This document shows positions 16,164-23,109 of a stretch of 23,109 bases of DNA, piece after piece (positions within the stretch are counted from its first letter, which is position 1; each line of letters opens with the position of its first letter). The notes under the pieces are model-generated. The model was not told the origin of the DNA. It did not search any database and saw only the letters and a program-made list of their open reading frames with translations. The DNA comes from an uncultured Pseudomonadota bacterium (GTDB lineage: Bacteria; Pseudomonadota; Gammaproteobacteria; Burkholderiales; Nitrosomonadaceae): the NCBI GenBank assembly GCA_903957805.1, contig CAJBQQ010000165.1, forward strand, positions 1-23,109. Reading direction: 5' to 3'. Both the position numbers and the translations under genes were made by a program.

Positions 16164-16833
16164 GCGTATTCAGTCGGTAGCCAAGACCATGGACGGTCTC
16201 GATCGGATCATAGCCCCCCGCCCGGATCAGTGCACGTCTTAACTCATGCATATGGCTACGGAGGGTGTCGCTGGTCTCCTGAGCGCCCCCCCAGACCCAA
16301 GACTCGAGCTCTTTACGGCTAAATACACGGCCAGGTTCTCCCAGCATCAGTGCAAGCAATCGGATGCATTTTGGAGGGAGCTTAACCCCTGTCCCCGCAA
16401 AATTGACCGACATCGTTTTCGGGTCGAATGACAGTCCATCGGACTCTAGTGTACGACTGGTCACCTTCCCGCTATGACGCTTGTGCATTGCAACCAGACG
16501 TGCCTCGACCTCTTTCAATGCAAATGGCTTGACCAGGTAGTCATCCGCCCCACACTCGAAACCCTTCAGCTTATCTTCAAGCATATCTCGCGCGGTCAGC
16601 ATCAGTACCGGTGTATCGAGATGGGCCTCCTGACGGAGCTTTCGGCAGAGTGTGATCCCATCCATCCCGGGCAGACCAAGATCAAGAAGGATGCCGTCGA
16701 ATGGCTGAGTAATTGCGAGATGGAGTCCGGTCACGCCATTGGCCGCTGCATCAACACTATGACCCCTACTTTCTAAAAAATCATAGAGATTGGTTGCGAT
16801 GGCATGGTCGTCTTCGATGATGAGTATATGCAC
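16150..16833 (-). CDS. OmpR/PhoB-type response regulator
   Basis: This 227-residue DNA-binding regulator pairs with the downstream sensor kinase. The receiver domain (1-120) has the acidic pair in IIEDDH (7-9), the phosphorylation site Asp51 in GILLDLGLPGMDG, the conserved Thr in LMLTARD, and the Lys in VKPFAL. The C-terminal winged helix (about 130-227) carries the usual ELESWVWGG and LRSHMHELRRAL segments and ends TVHGLGYRL. The layout is that of the QseB/TctD/OmpR group. The start MHILIIEDD fits the family, although AGGA lies rather far upstream (about 13 bases). It follows hemE at 93 bases and overlaps the kinase gene. Its target promoters are unknown; those in front of the SulP gene and the DAB operon are the nearest candidates. 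Confidence 0.93.
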   Translation of the reverse strand: MHILIIEDDHAIATNLYDFLESRGHSVDAAANGVTGLHLAITQPFDGILLDLGLPGMDGITLCRKLRQEAHLDTPVLMLTARDMLEDKLKGFECGADDYLVKPFALKEVEARLVAMHKRHSGKVTSRTLESDGLSFDPKTMSVNFAGTGVKLPPKCIRLLALMLGEPGRVFSRKELESWVWGGAQETSDTLRSHMHELRRALIRAGGYDPIETVHGLGYRLNTRAQV

Positions 16834-16926
16834 GGATGAGTGTCCTGCTGAGATGTTACAAGGTCTCGGATTGATTACCTGACACGGCGATGAGTCGCGG
16901 TGTGGACCGTCAGAGATACTCCATCA

Positions 16927-17991
16927 TCACTGATGATACTTACGGCTCAGTGCATGAACAGCGTCGACCAACGTGAGCGCACTCTCAGGCGGCGTGAACT
17001 GGGAGATACCATGACCGAGATTGAAAACATGTCCACTCCCATTGCCATAGCTCGCCAGAATTTTTTCTGTTTCGGCGGTGATCACTTCTGGGGATGCGAA
17101 CAATACAAATGGATCAAGATTTCCTTGTAGTGCGACCTTGTCTCCGATCCGGCGGCGCGCTTCACCGATGTCCATCGTCCAGTCGAGCCCGACCGCATCG
17201 CAACCACTGTTAGCAATACTCTCAAGCCACAGACCCCCACCCTTAGTGAAGACCACTGCAGGGATACGCACACCTCCATGCTCACGCTTTAACCCGGCCA
17301 GTATCTGACTCATGTAACGCAGCGAGAACTCTTGATACGCGTTATGCGATAAGGCCCCTCCCCAGGTATCAAAGATCATCACCGCCTGTGCACCTGACTC
17401 GATCTGTGCATTCAGGTAGCTGGTGACTGACTGGGCATTGATATTAAGGATATGGTGCAGCAACTCTGGACGTTGGTAGAGCATGGTCTTGATCTGACGG
17501 AAGTCGGTCCCACCACACCCCTCAACCATGTAGCACGCGAGGGTGAATGGGCTGCCCGAAAAACCAATCAGAGGGACCTGGTTATCCAGGGTCTTACGAA
17601 TCTGTGACACCGCATCCATCACATACCGCAGATGGACATTCGGGTCAGGCACGGTTAATGCCCGTATCTCCCACTCCTCACGTAATGGCCGCTCAAACTT
17701 GGGGCCCTCTCCTTCCGCGAAATAAAGGCCCAGACCCATCGCATCCGGGATGGTCAGGATGTCGGAGAAGAGGATCGCAGCATCCAGAGGAAACCTTGCC
17801 AGGGGCTGCATGGTGACCTCGGTTGCGAAGTCAGGGTTCTTGCATAGCGACAGAAAGTCGCCCGCACGTGCACGTGTCTGATTATATTCAGCGAGATAAC
17901 GACCGGCCTGGCGCATCATCCATACCGGCGTATATTCAGTCGGTTGTCTTAGAAGTGCCCGTATCAGCGTATCATTTTTTAATTTTGTCAT
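16927..17991 (-). CDS. hemE: Uroporphyrinogen decarboxylase
   Basis: HemE removes the four acetate carboxyls of uroporphyrinogen III to give coproporphyrinogen III in haem biosynthesis. The 354-residue protein has the usual family length and both signatures: PVWMMRQAGRYLAEY (22-36), with Arg27 and Arg31 that hold the substrate, and GFSGSPFTLACYMVEG (143-158). Asp77 in LFSDILTIPDAMG is the residue that binds the pyrrole NH groups in characterised enzymes. The gene ends with two TGA codons in tandem. It follows dgt after 78 bases, in an aroK-aroB-dgt-hemE order that I recall from betaproteobacteria. The ATG start has only a weak GGAG about 11 bases upstream. The assignment is secure. Confidence 0.97.
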   Translation of the reverse strand: MTKLKNDTLIRALLRQPTEYTPVWMMRQAGRYLAEYNQTRARAGDFLSLCKNPDFATEVTMQPLARFPLDAAILFSDILTIPDAMGLGLYFAEGEGPKFERPLREEWEIRALTVPDPNVHLRYVMDAVSQIRKTLDNQVPLIGFSGSPFTLACYMVEGCGGTDFRQIKTMLYQRPELLHHILNINAQSVTSYLNAQIESGAQAVMIFDTWGGALSHNAYQEFSLRYMSQILAGLKREHGGVRIPAVVFTKGGGLWLESIANSGCDAVGLDWTMDIGEARRRIGDKVALQGNLDPFVLFASPEVITAETEKILASYGNGSGHVFNLGHGISQFTPPESALTLVDAVHALSRKYHQ

Positions 17992-18069
17992 TCAGAAGGC
18001 CACTCCATCCCATAAATTCGACCAAATACTACCAGCGATTAGGCTCTGCGTACACCGTGCCAGCCATGA

Positions 18070-19194
18070 CTAACTCTCCTCGATCGCGAAGAGACGGCGG
18101 TACTCTCGGATTGCATAACGATCGGTCATCCCTGCGATATAGTCTGCAATCGCCTGGTGACCCTCCTTCTGAAAACGGGACTGGTCTGCCGGTGGCAGCA
18201 GCCGTGTATCAGAGCTGAATGCATTAAATAGCATCTCGACGGTATGACGGGCCTTGTTACTCATTCGAGAGACCTGGTAGTGACGGTAGAGATGCTCCCT
18301 CAAGAACTTCTTCAGTTCCTGCTGTTCCTGCCTGATCGTCTCACTGAAGCCGATGAGTAGCGGTGATGAACGAACCGCATTCAGGCTATCTAGCTGTGCG
18401 TCCGCGATGCTGTCCGTACTCTGCTGAGTCAGATCCGCTACCAGCGTATTGATCATGCGTCGAACAGTCTCATGAACCAGACGACGTCCTGCGATGTCTG
18501 GGTATCGCTTCTTCACCATCGATAGATGACGTGAGAATATACCGACCCCCTCCAACTGCTCTTGATCGATGAGACCCGACCTTAGTCCATCGTCCACATC
18601 GTGGTTATTGTAGGCAATCTCATCGGCTAAATTGGCGAGTTGGGCCTCGAGTGAGGGTCTCTGATTCGCGGTGAACCTCTCACCCACATCACCGAGCTTC
18701 TTCGCGTTCTTCATCGAACAGTGTTTCAGGATGCCTTCACGCGTTTCAAAGCACAGATTCAACCCGTTAAATAGACCGTAACGCTCTTCCAGAACATCCA
18801 CCACCCGGAGAGACTGAAGGTTATGTTCAAATCCACCATGATCCTTCATGCACTCGTTCAGAGCATCCTGCCCTGCATGACCGAAGGGCGTATGTCCCAG
18901 ATCATGGGCCAGTGCAATCGCCTCAACCAGGTCCTCGTTAAGATGCAGGTTACGGGCGACGGAGCGACCGATCTGCGCAACCTCAAGGCTATGGGTTAAA
19001 CGGGTACGGAACAGATCCCCCTCATGGTTGACGAAGACCTGGGTCTTATACTCGAGACGACGGAACGCGGTTGAGTGGATGATCCGATCACGGTCACGTT
19101 GAAACTCGCTACGGCCGGCGGGGGGATCCTCTTGAACACGTCTTCCGCGTGAATTTTCAGAAGCGACCGCGTAGACCGCAGAGTCATGCATCAT
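18070..19194 (-). CDS. dgt: Deoxyguanosinetriphosphate triphosphohydrolase-like protein
   Basis: This is an HD-domain hydrolase that splits dNTPs into nucleoside and triphosphate. The 374-residue protein has the metal-binding set H...HD...D: His68 in RLTHSLEVAQIGR, His97-Asp98 in ALAHDLGHTPFGHAG, and Asp191 in NLADEIAYNNHD. The N-terminal RIIHSTAFRRLEYKTQVF (about 38-55) is typical of the Dgt-like protein family. This shorter group is often named dGTPase-like, and its true nucleotide preference is not predictable from sequence. The start overlaps the aroB stop; two tandem ATGs (19194 and 19191) are possible and no clear ribosome-binding site separates them, so translational coupling with aroB is likely. 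Confidence 0.93.
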   Translation of the reverse strand: MMHDSAVYAVASENSRGRRVQEDPPAGRSEFQRDRDRIIHSTAFRRLEYKTQVFVNHEGDLFRTRLTHSLEVAQIGRSVARNLHLNEDLVEAIALAHDLGHTPFGHAGQDALNECMKDHGGFEHNLQSLRVVDVLEERYGLFNGLNLCFETREGILKHCSMKNAKKLGDVGERFTANQRPSLEAQLANLADEIAYNNHDVDDGLRSGLIDQEQLEGVGIFSRHLSMVKKRYPDIAGRRLVHETVRRMINTLVADLTQQSTDSIADAQLDSLNAVRSSPLLIGFSETIRQEQQELKKFLREHLYRHYQVSRMSNKARHTVEMLFNAFSSDTRLLPPADQSRFQKEGHQAIADYIAGMTDRYAIREYRRLFAIEES

Positions 19195-20284
19195 TAATAC
19201 AATCCAAGAGTGTCTCTCTCAATACAGGACCGGGAACCTCAGCATGGATGACGGCCTCACCGACTCGGTTCAAGAGGATGAAACGCATCCTTCCACCCTC
19301 GACCTTCTTATCTAGCCCCATCAGATCCAGATACCGGTCCACCCCAAGATTGGGCGCAACCACCGGGAGACCTGCCTGCACGTAAATCTTCCGGATACGC
19401 TCGACCGCGTCCACTCCGATCATCTGCATCCGGTGAGATAACTCAGCAGCTAATAAAGTACCTGCCGCCACCGCCTCCCCGTGCAGCCATACACCGTAAC
19501 CCATTCCATTCTCAATGGCATGAGCGAAGGTATGACCCAGATTAAGCAGTGCTCGGACTCCGCTCTCGCGCTCATCATCTGCCACAACTTCCGCCTTATT
19601 CTGACAACTTCGTCGAATTGCTTCATTCATGACGTCATAATCGCGCATTAGCAGCTTATCCATATTCACTTCCAACCACTCGAAAAAGACGAGGTCCCGG
19701 ATCAGTCCGTACTTAATGATCTCAGCAATTCCCGCTCGCAACTCCCTCTCGGGTAGAGTCTTAAGGGTTGCACTATCCGCCAGTACCAATCGAGGCTGAT
19801 AAAAAGCACCGACCATGTTCTTACCGAGCGGGTGATTAATTCCGGTCTTACCCCCAACCGACGAGTCTACTTGGGCCAATAACGTAGTCGGGACTTGGAT
19901 GAACGGAACCCCCCTCAGGTATGTGGCTGCGGCGAACCCGGCCAGATCACCAACCACTCCCCCTCCAAGCGCGATGACTGTGGTATTGCGCTCGCACCGA
20001 CTTGATAATAAGCCATCATGAATCAGGTTCAGTGTGTGCCAGTTCTTGTGCTCCTCACCATCCGGAAGAATGATCGGAAATGATGCAACCCCCTGCCCCT
20101 CCAACCCCGCCCGCAAGCGCGCGAGGTAGAGCGGTGCTACCGTGGTATTGGTGACGATGGCGACCCTCTTTTGCAGCAGATGAGGCAGGATGAGTTCCGC
20201 CTGGTCGAGTATTCCGGCCCCAATATGGATCGGGTAGCTGCGCTCATTGACAGCAGGGGTGAGATTGACCGTGATGGTTTGCAT
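19184..20284 (-). CDS. aroB: 3-dehydroquinate synthase
   Basis: AroB closes DAHP to 3-dehydroquinate, the second step of the shikimate pathway, using NAD and a divalent metal. The 366-residue protein has the normal length. Conserved parts include LPDGEEHKN, the glycine-rich NAD loop GGGVVGDLAGF, PTTLLAQVDSSVGGKTGIN, and the metal-site segments AEIIKYGLI, LNLGHTFAHAIE and LHGEAVAAG. The gene follows aroK after 43 bases and overlaps dgt, so both shikimate enzymes are probably made from one transcript. The start ATG at 20284 (MQTITVNL) agrees with the family, although no ribosome-binding site stands out. The assignment is secure. Confidence 0.97.
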   Translation of the reverse strand: MQTITVNLTPAVNERSYPIHIGAGILDQAELILPHLLQKRVAIVTNTTVAPLYLARLRAGLEGQGVASFPIILPDGEEHKNWHTLNLIHDGLLSSRCERNTTVIALGGGVVGDLAGFAAATYLRGVPFIQVPTTLLAQVDSSVGGKTGINHPLGKNMVGAFYQPRLVLADSATLKTLPERELRAGIAEIIKYGLIRDLVFFEWLEVNMDKLLMRDYDVMNEAIRRSCQNKAEVVADDERESGVRALLNLGHTFAHAIENGMGYGVWLHGEAVAAGTLLAAELSHRMQMIGVDAVERIRKIYVQAGLPVVAPNLGVDRYLDLMGLDKKVEGGRMRFILLNRVGEAVIHAEVPGPVLRETLLDCINDA

Positions 20285-20327
20285 GGTATGGGATCTAACG
20301 TTACGGAGGGGTTGCTAGTCGGGGCGG

Positions 20328-20924
20328 CTAAGAGTCTTCATTGTCCAACTGATCGATCTCTGAACCGACACCCATCAACTGATCAACAAGTGAACGGGTC
20401 AGCTGATAACTCCCCTGACTCCCATTCTCAATCACGATATGAGCGGTCTCGGAGTAAATAGGGTCTCGCTGTGAGTAAATCTCTGACATCGTGACACGGG
20501 GGTCTGGGGTCTGGAGCAGCGGTCTGTTCTTGTCGTTTCGGGTGCGCTTCCACAGATGGTCCACCGTGGCTCGCAGATAGATTACAGTTCCATTATCCCG
20601 GAGGAGATTGCGATTCTCTTCACTCAAGATCGCACCCCCTCCCGTGGCCAGTACAATATTCTTAAGATTCACCAACTCCCGCAGCATCTCGGTCTCACGC
20701 TTACGAAAGCCTTCCTCCCCCTCAATCTCGAAGATGACCGGTATACCGACCCCAGTCCGCTTCTGGATCTCGCGGTCAGAATCAAAGAATGTCTTACCCA
20801 GGTAACCCGCTAAGGACTTTCCGATGGTGGTCTTTCCCGCACCCATCATCCCCACCAGAAAAATATTGCCGCTCGGCCCTATCGCAGCAGCATCTATCGG
20901 ACTGGTCTCGTTGACTGAATTCAT
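20328..20924 (-). CDS. aroK: Shikimate kinase
   Basis: AroK phosphorylates shikimate at the 3-hydroxyl with ATP. The protein has the Walker A loop GMMGAGKT, the shikimate-binding DSDREIQKRTG with FRKRE, the loop LATGGGAIL, and the lid region NDKNRPLL. I chose the ATG at 20924 (MNSVNETSP), giving 198 residues, because shikimate kinases are usually about 170-200 long and the core begins at SGNIFLVG. A TTG at 21014 would add 30 residues that look like noncoding leader. A strong ribosome-binding site is missing at the chosen start. The gene begins the aroK-aroB-dgt-hemE group and is divergent from the penicillin-binding protein gene, with about 226 bases between them. Confidence 0.95.
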   Translation of the reverse strand: MNSVNETSPIDAAAIGPSGNIFLVGMMGAGKTTIGKSLAGYLGKTFFDSDREIQKRTGVGIPVIFEIEGEEGFRKRETEMLRELVNLKNIVLATGGGAILSEENRNLLRDNGTVIYLRATVDHLWKRTRNDKNRPLLQTPDPRVTMSEIYSQRDPIYSETAHIVIENGSQGSYQLTRSLVDQLMGVGSEIDQLDNEDS

Positions 20925-21077
20925 TGGTTCAATTGTAGCGGAAATGCACCCATCCGCGAAATACAAAACCGCACCGTCGTGTACTACAACACCATAATCA
21001 CCCCTCCAATCCAAGTTTCAAGAAGTGTTCTCAGATTTCCAAATTTTTAAACCAACACATCACCCCGGGTATTGCAG

Positions 21078-21106
21078 TTGGTTATTGGGCGAGACGCACT
21101 TATAAT
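21078..21106 (+). promoter_or_regulatory. Sigma70-type promoter of the penicillin-binding protein gene
   Basis: TATAAT at 21101-21106 is a perfect -10 box, and TTGGTT at 21078-21083 is a partial -35 box at the ideal 17-base distance. The expected start of transcription, near 21112, gives a leader of about 40 bases before the ATG at 21151. Confidence 0.6.
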
Positions 21107-21150
21107 TCGATGATGCCGATCCCGATGCTGCACCTCAAAGAATATCCTTT

Positions 21151-23109
21151 ATGCTGATGCGGTGGGTGGTCTACCCAATCGCCACCCTTCTGGGCCTGAT
21201 TCTGATCGGTGCACTCATGCTCGGTTTTGCGGTCATGATCACCCTCCCCACACTCCCCTCTCTCGAGGTCCTGACAGACTACCGTCCAAAAATCCCGCTA
21301 CGTGTCTACACCGCAGATGGAATTCTGATGGGAGAGTTCGGCGAGGAGCGTCGTGCTGTAGTCAAGATTGGAGAGGTCCCGGAACAACTGAAGCAGGCGA
21401 TATTGGCGGCAGAGGATGACCGTTTCTACCAGCATGGAGGGGTCGACTATGCTGGGGTACTGAGGGCCGCCTATTCCAACTTCACTTCGGGTGGGGCACG
21501 TCAGGGTGCCAGCACCATCACCATGCAGGTCGCCCGTAACTTCTTTCTAAGTAAGGAGAAGACGCTCACCCGTAAGTTCAGCGAGACCCTACTCGCCTTC
21601 AAGATCGAACATAGCCTGACTAAGGACGAAATCCTCGAGCTGTATATCAACCAGATCTATCTGGGTCAGCGTTCCTATGGATTCGCCTCTGCATCACAGG
21701 TCTACTTCGGCAAACCCCTGTCCGATATCGACCTGGCAGAGGCAGCGATGCTGGCAGGTCTACCCAAAGCGCCCTCGAGCTACAACCCGATCGTGAATCC
21801 TAAGCGTGCTAAAACGAGACAGGCCTATGTTCTGCGTCGGATGAATGAGATCGGGCAGATCTCGGCTCAAGAATACAAAGAGGCTACAGGAAAGGCTCTC
21901 GTCATTAAGCGTAAATCACAAGAGTTCGCGGTCCATGCTGAGTATGTGGCTGAGATGGCACGTCAAGCGGTCTACGACCGTTACCAGGAGGAGACCTATA
22001 CACGCGGATTTAAGGTCTATACCACGGTCCGTCAGCTCGACCAACAGGCGGCCTATCAGTCTCTTCGTCAGGGTGTGATGGATTACGACCAGCGTCGCGG
22101 TTACCGTGGCCCAGAGTCCTTTGTGAAGCTAGTAAAGAATGACGTCTCTCAGGAAGAGATACTGGAAAATGCACTTCAGGATCGGCACGATAGCGGTGAC
22201 CTCTATGCAGCAGCCGTCCTAACCGCCAACTCGAAGTCTGTTCATGCCTACCGCAGAGGCGGTGAGCGGATCGAGATCACCGGAGAGGGTCTCAAGTTTG
22301 CCCAGAAGTTCCTCTCCGAAACTGCTCCAGCGGTTCAACAACGTATCCATCCGGGCTCAATCATCCGTGTCCAGAAAAGTGATAAAGGTCTGTGGCAGAT
22401 TGTTCAGATCCCACAGGTCGAGGCCTCTCTGGTCTCGATAGACCCGCAAGATGGCTCGATCCGGTCTCTGGTCGGCGGTTTCGACTTTAACCGCAATCAG
22501 TTCAACCACGTGACCCAGGCATGGCGTCAACCCGGATCGAGCCTCAAGCCATTTATCTATTCTGCCGCATTGGAGAAGGGGTTCACCCCTGCCACAGTCA
22601 TTAACGATGCACCGATCTCGTTCAGTGCGGCAGAGACAGGGAGTAAGCCGTGGGAGCCGCGTAACTTCGAGAGTAAGTACGACGGTCCAATCCGTATGCG
22701 AGAAGCGCTCGCTAAATCGAAGAATATGGTCTCGGTCCGTATCCTCCGGGCGATCACTGTTCAGTATGCACAGGACTACATCTCACGTTTTGGTTTCGAT
22801 CCGAGCATGCACCCCCCTTACATGACCATGGCATTGGGTGCTGGGTCAGTGACCCCGATGCAGATGGCGGTCGGTTACACCGCCTTTGCCAATGGCGGTT
22901 TCCGTGTCTCGCCTTACTTCATCCAACGTATCGAGGACGAGAAGGGGAATATCTTGGAGCAGGCACAGCCCTCTCAAGTGGCCAAGAACGCGGTTCAGAT
23001 CATCGACCCTCGTAATGCCTACCTCATGACCACCATGATGCAAGATGTGGTCGAGAGAGGGACCGCGACACGGGCAAAGCAGCTCAATAGGACCGACCTG
23101 GCCGGCAAG
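21151..23109 (+). CDS. mrcA: Penicillin-binding protein 1A, bifunctional peptidoglycan synthase, 3' end missing
   Basis: This class A penicillin-binding protein polymerises glycan strands and cross-links them on the periplasmic face. The 653 residues seen include a short cytoplasmic start and one membrane anchor (about 5-31). The transglycosylase domain follows, with catalytic Glu88 in AAEDDRFYQHGG and the motif QGASTITMQVARNFFLS. A linker with a PBP1A-type OB insert (about 300-420) comes next, then the transpeptidase with nucleophile Ser463 in PGSSLKPFIYS and the SKN motif in ALAKSKNMVSVR. The KTG motif would lie beyond the window. The frame is closed by TAA at 21103, and ATG 21151 is the first ATG after it; ATG 21157 is an alternative. 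In many proteobacteria this gene stands divergent from the pilMNOPQ-aroK block. Here it is directly divergent from aroK, with no pil gene between them. Confidence 0.94.
   Translation, partial: MLMRWVVYPIATLLGLILIGALMLGFAVMITLPTLPSLEVLTDYRPKIPLRVYTADGILMGEFGEERRAVVKIGEVPEQLKQAILAAEDDRFYQHGGVDYAGVLRAAYSNFTSGGARQGASTITMQVARNFFLSKEKTLTRKFSETLLAFKIEHSLTKDEILELYINQIYLGQRSYGFASASQVYFGKPLSDIDLAEAAMLAGLPKAPSSYNPIVNPKRAKTRQAYVLRRMNEIGQISAQEYKEATGKALVIKRKSQEFAVHAEYVAEMARQAVYDRYQEETYTRGFKVYTTVRQLDQQAAYQSLRQGVMDYDQRRGYRGPESFVKLVKNDVSQEEILENALQDRHDSGDLYAAAVLTANSKSVHAYRRGGERIEITGEGLKFAQKFLSETAPAVQQRIHPGSIIRVQKSDKGLWQIVQIPQVEASLVSIDPQDGSIRSLVGGFDFNRNQFNHVTQAWRQPGSSLKPFIYSAALEKGFTPATVINDAPISFSAAETGSKPWEPRNFESKYDGPIRMREALAKSKNMVSVRILRAITVQYAQDYISRFGFDPSMHPPYMTMALGAGSVTPMQMAVGYTAFANGGFRVSPYFIQRIEDEKGNILEQAQPSQVAKNAVQIIDPRNAYLMTTMMQDVVERGTATRAKQLNRTDLAGK

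Noticed and set aside
16883..16902. Hairpin between hemE and the response regulator gene
   Set aside because: The eight-base stem has a mismatch and no T-run follows in the direction of transcription. It is too weak to call a terminator.
20984..20995. Tiny leader peptide ATG GTG TTG TAG upstream of aroK with GGAGGGG before it
   Set aside because: Three codons with no regulatory amino acid run and no attenuator hairpin; most likely chance.
1..23109. Carboxysome operon
   Set aside because: CsoSCA-like relic and PII-like gene suggested one, but no shell protein, CsoS2, RuBisCO or CbbQ/CbbO gene is present in the window.

Overview
The window looks like a chromosomal segment of a chemolithoautotrophic betaproteobacterium, most likely of a Nitrosomonadales/Gallionellaceae-type lineage. 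This rests on the housekeeping blocks (aroK-aroB-dgt-hemE with a divergent class A penicillin-binding protein, and M48 peptidase-phhB-rsgA), moderate GC content and a large inorganic-carbon uptake cluster. The taxonomy is an inference and no rRNA is present. Gene density is high and no tRNA, CRISPR array, insertion sequence or phage gene was seen.

Layout. (1) Positions 1-1873, plus strand: the 3' part of an M48 zinc peptidase, a pterin-4a-carbinolamine dehydratase and the ribosome-assembly GTPase RsgA. (2) Positions 1885-14801, all minus strand, read from right to left: a SulP-type anion (probable bicarbonate) transporter, a UspA protein, a tightly packed five-gene operon (NuoM-like, DabA, NuoL-like DabB, NuoM-like, NuoM-like), a decayed carbonic anhydrase gene of the carboxysomal CsoSCA type, and a PII-like regulator. 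(3) Positions 14895-16833, minus strand: an OmpR-type response regulator and its sensor kinase. (4) Positions 16927-20924, minus strand: hemE, dgt, aroB, aroK. (5) Position 21151 to the end, plus strand: a PBP1A-type penicillin-binding protein cut by the window edge.

The centre of interest is region 2. DabA (DUF2309) carries the complete beta-carbonic-anhydrase-like zinc site (C567, D569, R571, H758, C773). It is therefore probably an energy-coupled CO2 hydratase that traps CO2 as cytoplasmic bicarbonate. The described two-gene DAB systems pair DabA with one NuoL-like DabB. Here DabA is encoded with four complex I antiporter-like membrane proteins: two keep the canonical charged residues, one has lost some of them, and one NuoL-like protein lacks the last antiporter helices but keeps a NuoL-like C-terminal tail. 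No hydrophilic complex I subunit is present, so this is not respiratory complex I. I infer an enlarged DAB-type complex powered by an ion gradient, by analogy with the cyanobacterial NDH-1 CO2-uptake complexes.

Around it, SulP could bring in bicarbonate and the PII-like protein could sense carbon or energy status. The carbonic anhydrase relic carries four stop codons and two frameshifts, so a formerly associated enzyme has been lost. No carboxysome shell or RuBisCO gene lies in the window.
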